This document shows positions 59,518 through 64,000 of a stretch of DNA of 64,000 nucleotides, in pieces. The notes under the pieces are model-generated. The model was not told where the DNA came from and made no database searches. It saw only the letters and a program-made list of their open reading frames with translations. The translations under genes were made by a program, and so were the position numbers. The DNA lies in contig JACJVS010000008.1 of the NCBI GenBank assembly GCA_017655985.1, positions 496,001-560,000 on the forward strand. The letters run 5' to 3'. Every line of letters starts with the position of its first letter. Positions within the stretch are counted from its first letter, which is position 1. This DNA is from Incumbomyces delicatus. Its lineage: Eukaryota; Ascomycota; Eurotiomycetes; Chaetothyriales; Trichomeriaceae.

Positions 59518-60274
59518 GCTTTATAATAATAAGAAAGGCTTTTACGTTCTTAATACTTTCTTCGCTATTAAACTTATCTAGCGTCGAAGAACGAAATCTT
59601 TATAGTTTAAAAATAAAGTCGTCGAATATAGTTCTCTTATAGTTTTACTTAATTAGCTATTCTCTTATAAGTTGCGTACGACGCGCTTATAACTCTTCTA
59701 CTAATATTCTCGTAGCTTCGCTCTCTCGTAAAAGTTTATATCTCTTTTTCTTAGCTCGTCTCGCGTTATTATACTTAAGCCGTTTAAGCTTCTTCTCGTC
59801 TACGTTAAACTCGAAGTCGAGATAGCTATCGTCTTAATTCGCCTTTAGGATTTTCTTCGTTAACGACGACTGTACTAGCGTCGGCGAAGTCGCTAATTAA
59901 GATAGTAGCTACGGCGACGATAGTAGTAGCGACGACTGCTACGAGCTATCGCGACGAGTTATTATCGTAGCTACCGACTAAGCGATAGTCTTATCGACGA
60001 GCTAATCGCTCGTACGTTTAAAAATTAAGAAGCGTTAAGAATTATTAGATCTAGTATCTAGCTAAAGGTATTAGTAGATTAGCTATAATAGATAGTTAAT
60101 AGAATTCTATAGCTAGCATATACTATAATAGAGACTTAACGCTTAAGGAGCTTAAGCGGTAAGACTCTCGAATTCTATTTAAGTATTTCCCGATAGCGTA
60201 TAAGTCATATACAAATTGTATACTACTTACACGACAGTAGAGCCTTATAGCCTTTCTCAGACTTGCGTATAACA
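59518..60274 (-). mobile_element. Gypsy element A2, 5' part (minus strand)
   Basis: Resumes A2 after element D: the sequence is the reverse complement of A1 from about 13,440 back to its left end. It ends CTTGCGTATAACA at 60,274, matching the inverted TGTTGTACGCAAG at 12,622. The pentamers outside the two ends (TTAAA left of A1, TTTCG right of A2) do not match, so A1 and A2 did not enter as one unit. Confidence 0.75.
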
Positions 60275-61390
60275 TTTCGCGGTATTTCTATATTCTTTAG
60301 CGTAGTGCCCTTATTTTCCGTATCGAAAGTATATATTATCTTTAGATTTAGCTTTTTCGAATATAAGCCTTTAGCTTACTCTCGTAAACTTTATTTCTCG
60401 TTCGCACCGTATTCTCTAAGGTAGTTTAGATCTCGAAGTCCCACTAGTATCGTAGTTACCTCGTTAGATTCTCGAATTCTTATACGCAGTATTTACCTGC
60501 TAGTCTATAGTATTAGAGTATCGGGCTTATCTTATAGCTATAGGCTAGTGTCGATATCGATTTAGTATAAATAGGGAACCTCGTTTATTCTTCTCTATCT
60601 TGCGTTTTCAGTATCGTATATCGATATTAGTTGCTATATCGATTAATTTCTTATACCCTCTTATCTCGTCCTTATCGACTAATTTATCTTTAATGAAATT
60701 CTTAAGTCCCTAGTAGTAGCGTAATATTAAGACAGCATTATCCTATTTAAGACGACTACATAATTATTAGAACTTCGTAGTATAGTCTAAGACTAAGCCT
60801 GTTTATCGTAGTACGTAAATTTAGCGCTTAGCTTTCTTAACTTTATCGAGTTTACTATATAGCTTCTTTAAGTTACTTAGAAATACATTAATTAAAGAAA
60901 ATAATTTAATAGTTCGAGATTTCTAGTCGTTCTTATTATACTTAAGAAAGTCGTTTGAATAGGGTTTAAACTATTCTCGAGATCCTTTACGTAGTAAGTT
61001 ATCTACCTATAATACCTAATTCGCCGATTACTTAATATTTCTATACTTTAAGTATATCTTAACCTAGTGCGCGAACTGCGTAAACTTCTCGCTATCTTTA
61101 TTAAAGATATTCGGCTCCTTTATCTTAAGTCGGGTCTTACCTTTCTCGATTTTAAGAGAGATGTTCGGCCTTTCTGCTCTTTTACCTTTTATAGCAGTAG
61201 AAGGTTATTTAGATCCTATTAAAATATTAGCTTACTTATCTGCCATTACTGGTTATGCCTAGTAGTGGCTTATCCTAGATCTTAGTTTATCTAGTAGTAG
61301 TAAAGTAAGACTAATCCGTACTAACTATTTAGCTACTTAGTTAATAAGAGGAACGTCCTATAGGACTATATCCTCGCTAGTATCGCTTTT

Positions 61391-61547
61391 TGTGAAGATT
61401 ATCGCCGCCTGAGGGCGCTGGCGCGCGGGGGTCGCGCGGCGGGGCAAAAGGTACTTAGGTTGAATCGCTAAATTCGGCGGATACAATTGTACTTTTGCCG
61501 GTTTAGAGGACACTTGGCTCAAGCGTAGCATTCCATTTATCTTGACA
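61391..61547. mobile_element. 157-bp TG...CA insertion, not RIP-mutated
   Basis: Flanked by CTTTT at 61,386-61,390 and 61,548-61,552. Ends TGTGAAGAT and ATCTTGACA form a 9-bp terminal inverted repeat with one mismatch. The unit interrupts sequence that is continuous in element B. It is GC-rich and keeps CA and TG. A solo LTR of an unknown small element, or a MITE-like unit. Confidence 0.7.
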
Positions 61548-61632
61548 CTTTTAGAGGTGGTAGAGGTAGTAGCGAACTCGGAGTTCGAATCTACGTTTAT
61601 AGACTATCGTAATAGTAAGTAGGTAGTTAAAA

Positions 61633-62032
61633 TATTATAAGGCTATCGTTCCTCGTTCTAGTAATAGTATAAGGGAACCTTAAGGGTTTCCTTAGACAAT
61701 CTATTAGGATACTGTATTAATGAACTAAGGTACTAAAGTACGCAGATTAGAGTGCTAGTATAACTTAGATTAACTATAAAGACTATAGAAATATATAGGG
61801 AACTCGTGGCTACATATACCTAAATGATATTTCCTAATAAGGAAGTCTTCTATGACAAGTTAGCAACAGGAGAAGACGATAAGCTCATCTTATCGGCTTA
61901 TTAAGTTATCACCTTGTCGCGCTTCCTCTTTTGGCGATCACATATAGCTTCCCCACATTCGCCGAGACTTCCTCGCATGACCTGCCGTCCCTGCCTTTGT
62001 GAAGCGGCCACCCTTATAGTCATCTCGTAACA
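61633..62032 (-). repeat. 5' LTR of element G
   Basis: 400 bp, TATTATAAGG...CGTAACA; the outer half is rich in CA and TG and diverges from other LTRs. It marks the right end of the transposon block. Confidence 0.82.
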
Positions 62033-62560
62033 ATATATTTTTAATTATTAATGCACTCAATAAATTTAGAGAAGTCATACCGAGAAGTTTCCACTTCGTC
62101 AAAGTACAGGATCGTCTCGAGCCGCAACTGGCCAGATATTGAGCAGCCGCTCGATAAAGCTAAACATCAGACCAGGCTCTCCCTCGAACTGAATACGCCG
62201 TCTGTCTCGGAGGTTGTTATCATACGTACGGACGTTATTATGATGTTTGGTTTCTCAGACTTGGAAGACGGCCAATTGTCAGCTCTACTTGCATTCATGG
62301 ATGAGTATTCTGAACCGATGACGACCTTGATTGCGAAGATTGGAATAATCGTCTCTTGTCGACTTTGCCTCGATGAGTTATGAAGCACGTACTACTTGAA
62401 ATTGAGATCATGGATTCTGACTATAATCTCACTAAGACACCTCACCCTCGCTATAAATTTGCGATTGACTGGACTAGGATATACTGAATTTTGCGAGGTA
62501 GTACGTATGGAAAGGAAATTTGCGCATGTCATTTGTCATCCTCGATTTAGATCTCATAAT
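62033..62560. other. Spacer between transposon block and HET gene
   Basis: Normal composition. Short open frames on both strands (62,051-62,383 plus; 62,167-62,388 minus) show no recognisable domain. It is the 3' flank of the HET gene; I see no gene. Confidence 0.45.
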
Positions 62561-64000
62561 CTACTCAAGGTCTCTGGTGCCGGCAAGGCGTATCGTGCAG
62601 CCTTCCGGCGTCTTCCCATCCCTGTCTTCTTTAACCATTTCCCCATCCATCATGCCATAGACGGTCACAAACCCTATTACTCGGTACTTCTCCTCGCTGC
62701 CGTCGATTCGTCTGAGTACTATAGGGACGCTACACCCAAAGACCACACATATTTTGTCCCCAGGATGGACTTCCTTCGGTGCGAAGCCAAGGTAGTCACC
62801 ATCCCGCCTGGGCCGGAAATTTGGCTGCTCGCTTTTCATAATGAAAAGGACGCGTTTATTGTGATTTAGTGGCCAACAGAGCTGAGAGAACAATTCGCTA
62901 TACTTTTGCAGCCGCTGCAGCAGCTCGGGTGTTCTCAAATCATTCAGTCCCAGCCGATTACGGTACATCTTAATTGCCCACTCCTGGGACATGCCCCTTA
63001 GTACACTAGATTCTGGGACAAAGTTCGTTAGTAGGCTCTCTGTTCCGTCGGGGAAGTCCTCGCGAGGCAGGTCCAGCACTTGAATCGCGCAATGATCCTG
63101 CATGTCTGCGACGCAAGCAGGGTCAAGTTTCGAATCAACGGCATGTGCAGCGAGAACATTGTAGGATAGAAGATCAATCAATGCCTTTGATGTATGATTG
63201 AAGGGTGCAGAAGGTTTCGTCATCAGAAAATCTGCCCAAGAGCCGAGCAATTCGTCGTATGTCTCCGCCTTTTTGAATTGACCGGCTGCTTTAACCGTAC
63301 CGCACCAGACTCCCTTGACCGTGAGCTCCCTAGCATCTTTTGCGACTTCCAGATCTTCGACTGATTTTCCATGATCCGCCTTGTACTGTTTGACATCTAT
63401 TACCAGCAGATTGACAGTCATTCCCGTGAAGTCGGGGACCCAAGTGGGGATCTCTGAGAGCTTTTCCTCTTTCACCCTCTTCGCCGTATGTAAGATATCG
63501 TCTTGTGTAGCACTGGGTGGCATCTCTGGCGCGAGATATGATCCACCAAAGGCGATCATATCAAGGTTCTTGGTCTCACGAATATAACTCGTGCATACAT
63601 GTGTATACAGCTGTGCCAGACTGGTATCCCCGTATTTAACTTGGACTCCAGATTTCTGTTCTTTCGTAAGAAGGCCATACAGCCCATAGACTTTGTCTCG
63701 AAGATCGCCACAGTCATAAGACCTCATGAGGCGGATCATGGACCAGACATCCAATTTCTGAAGATCGAAAGTCTCAGATAACCCATCAGGGATAATCTGC
63801 CTCAGCATCTTGCTCTTTCGATCCCAAGGCGAGGTCTCCAAGATGGTGGCCGCCCGTAGCTGAATCACGGTGTCGGCGCTCCCGTCAACGAGTCGATTGC
63901 AAAGCCGTCTTTCGTCTGCTGGTAGTCCAGCTCTTCGCCCAGGATCGGTCTCCTCCGTGACAGAGGCAGCAGGGCTCTGCGGGTCCATGATCGTGCGAAG
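62561..64000 (-). CDS. HET-family (heterokaryon incompatibility) protein, C-terminal part
   Basis: An open frame of at least 475 residues reading right to left and still open at the window edge (L-R-T-I before the ATG at 63,988), so the start is outside. It carries the block R-S-Y-D-C-G-D-L-R-D-K-V-Y-G-L-Y-G-L-L, which matches the D-P-R-D-x-V-Y-A-L-L-G-L signature that follows the HET domain in fungal incompatibility-type proteins. It then has a variable region (IPTWVPDFTG is the usual next motif, present) and a C-terminal beta-rich part (GDKICVVFGCSVPIVLRR, YRVIGFVTVYGMMDGEM), also typical. The HET domain itself would be upstream, beyond base 64,000. Such proteins act in the cytosol in non-self recognition and can trigger cell death. 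No frameshift or RIP bias is visible despite lying 0.5 kb from the block. Confidence 0.85.
   Translation of the reverse strand, partial: LRTIMDPQSPAASVTEETDPGRRAGLPADERRLCNRLVDGSADTVIQLRAATILETSPWDRKSKMLRQIIPDGLSETFDLQKLDVWSMIRLMRSYDCGDLRDKVYGLYGLLTKEQKSGVQVKYGDTSLAQLYTHVCTSYIRETKNLDMIAFGGSYLAPEMPPSATQDDILHTAKRVKEEKLSEIPTWVPDFTGMTVNLLVIDVKQYKADHGKSVEDLEVAKDARELTVKGVWCGTVKAAGQFKKAETYDELLGSWADFLMTKPSAPFNHTSKALIDLLSYNVLAAHAVDSKLDPACVADMQDHCAIQVLDLPREDFPDGTESLLTNFVPESSVLRGMSQEWAIKMYRNRLGLNDLRTPELLQRLQKYSELFSQLCWPLNHNKRVLFIMKSEQPNFRPRRDGDYLGFAPKEVHPGDKICVVFGCSVPIVLRRIDGSEEKYRVIGFVTVYGMMDGEMVKEDRDGKTPEGCTIRLAGTRDLE

Larger units (their letters stand above)
12130..62032. repeat. RIP-mutated retrotransposon block, about 50 kb
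   Basis: Over this interval CA and TG are nearly absent, TA is very common and CG is retained; for example, the 60 bases from 15301 contain no CA or TG but several CG. This is what CpA-to-TpA mutation on both strands leaves behind. As a result TGG, CAA and CAG codons have become stops, and Cys codons have become Tyr. Three stretches escape: copia-type element F (47,227-50,963), the small insertion at 61,391-61,547, and part of the outermost LTR (about 61,800-62,032). Apart from the elements listed separately I see no host genes inside. Confidence 0.92.
60275..62032 (-). mobile_element. Gypsy element G remnant (B/D/E/G family): gag and 5' LTR
   Basis: Matches element B from its gag zinc knuckle (about 33,590) to the 5' LTR, reading right to left. 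A2 is inserted at the knuckle; the remaining pol and 3' LTR of G are not present on the other side of A1 and A2. A small unmutated insertion lies at 61,391-61,547. RIP density falls towards the right end, where the LTR sequence differs most from the other family members. Confidence 0.8.

Noticed and set aside
12622..60274. A1 to A2 as one giant palindromic element (Starship-like cargo)
   Set aside because: The outer flanks do not share a target duplication, no tyrosine recombinase gene is seen, and the interior is explained by ordinary LTR elements.
62396..62869. 157-codon plus-strand open frame
   Set aside because: Largely antisense to the well-supported HET gene; the part beyond shows no domain.

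Overview
The window is nuclear DNA from a filamentous ascomycete, probably Pezizomycotina. Evidence: short GT-AG introns, Zn2Cys6 regulators, a HET-family incompatibility protein, and a large block of retrotransposons carrying heavy CpA-to-TpA mutation on both strands, the signature of repeat-induced point mutation (RIP). Nothing in the sequence names the species.

Left gene island (1 to about 12,130). Two divergent metabolic genes, a 3-hydroxyacyl-CoA dehydrogenase-like gene (minus) and a family III CoA-transferase (plus), are both pseudogenes that lack their 5' ends; the second also carries a 168-bp insertion with a 5-bp target duplication. Then come a spliced Zn2Cys6 regulator (minus), a DUF218 protein (plus), a second and larger Zn2Cys6 regulator (plus), and a secreted-protein gene of unknown function (minus) broken by a single-base frameshift about 0.3 kb from the transposon block.

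Transposon block (about 12,130 to 62,032). CA and TG dinucleotides are almost gone while CG survives. After a pogo/Fot1-type DNA transposon fragment comes a stack of Ty3/Gypsy elements nested up to five deep. Order of containment: G (right remnant) contains A2 (minus), which contains D; D contains C, which contains B; D also contains E, which contains F. B, C, D, E and F are each bounded by paired LTRs of TG...CA type (ends often converted to TA) and by exact 5-bp target duplications: TATTC, TTTAT, GCTTT, ATATT and AGAAG. B, D, E and G are one family (401-bp LTR, about 7.6 kb); C is a second family (182-bp LTR); A1 and A2 are a third, lying inverted to each other around a 1.8-kb spacer.

Most unusual content. 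(1) The B/D/E family carries an additional reading frame on the strand opposite to pol, tail to tail with it, conserved in frame in all three copies and including an in-frame indel. It has a Cys-rich start and a charged, coiled-coil-like middle. (2) F is a nearly unmutated copia-type element that encodes only a gag with a CCHC knuckle. The place of pol is taken by an approximately 80-bp tandem array, each unit built of three hairpins; the leader has eight 23-24 bp CCAAT-box repeats and a primer site matching the anticodon region of initiator tRNA-Met.

Right edge (62,033 to 64,000). A HET-family protein gene (minus) whose N-terminal part lies outside the window.
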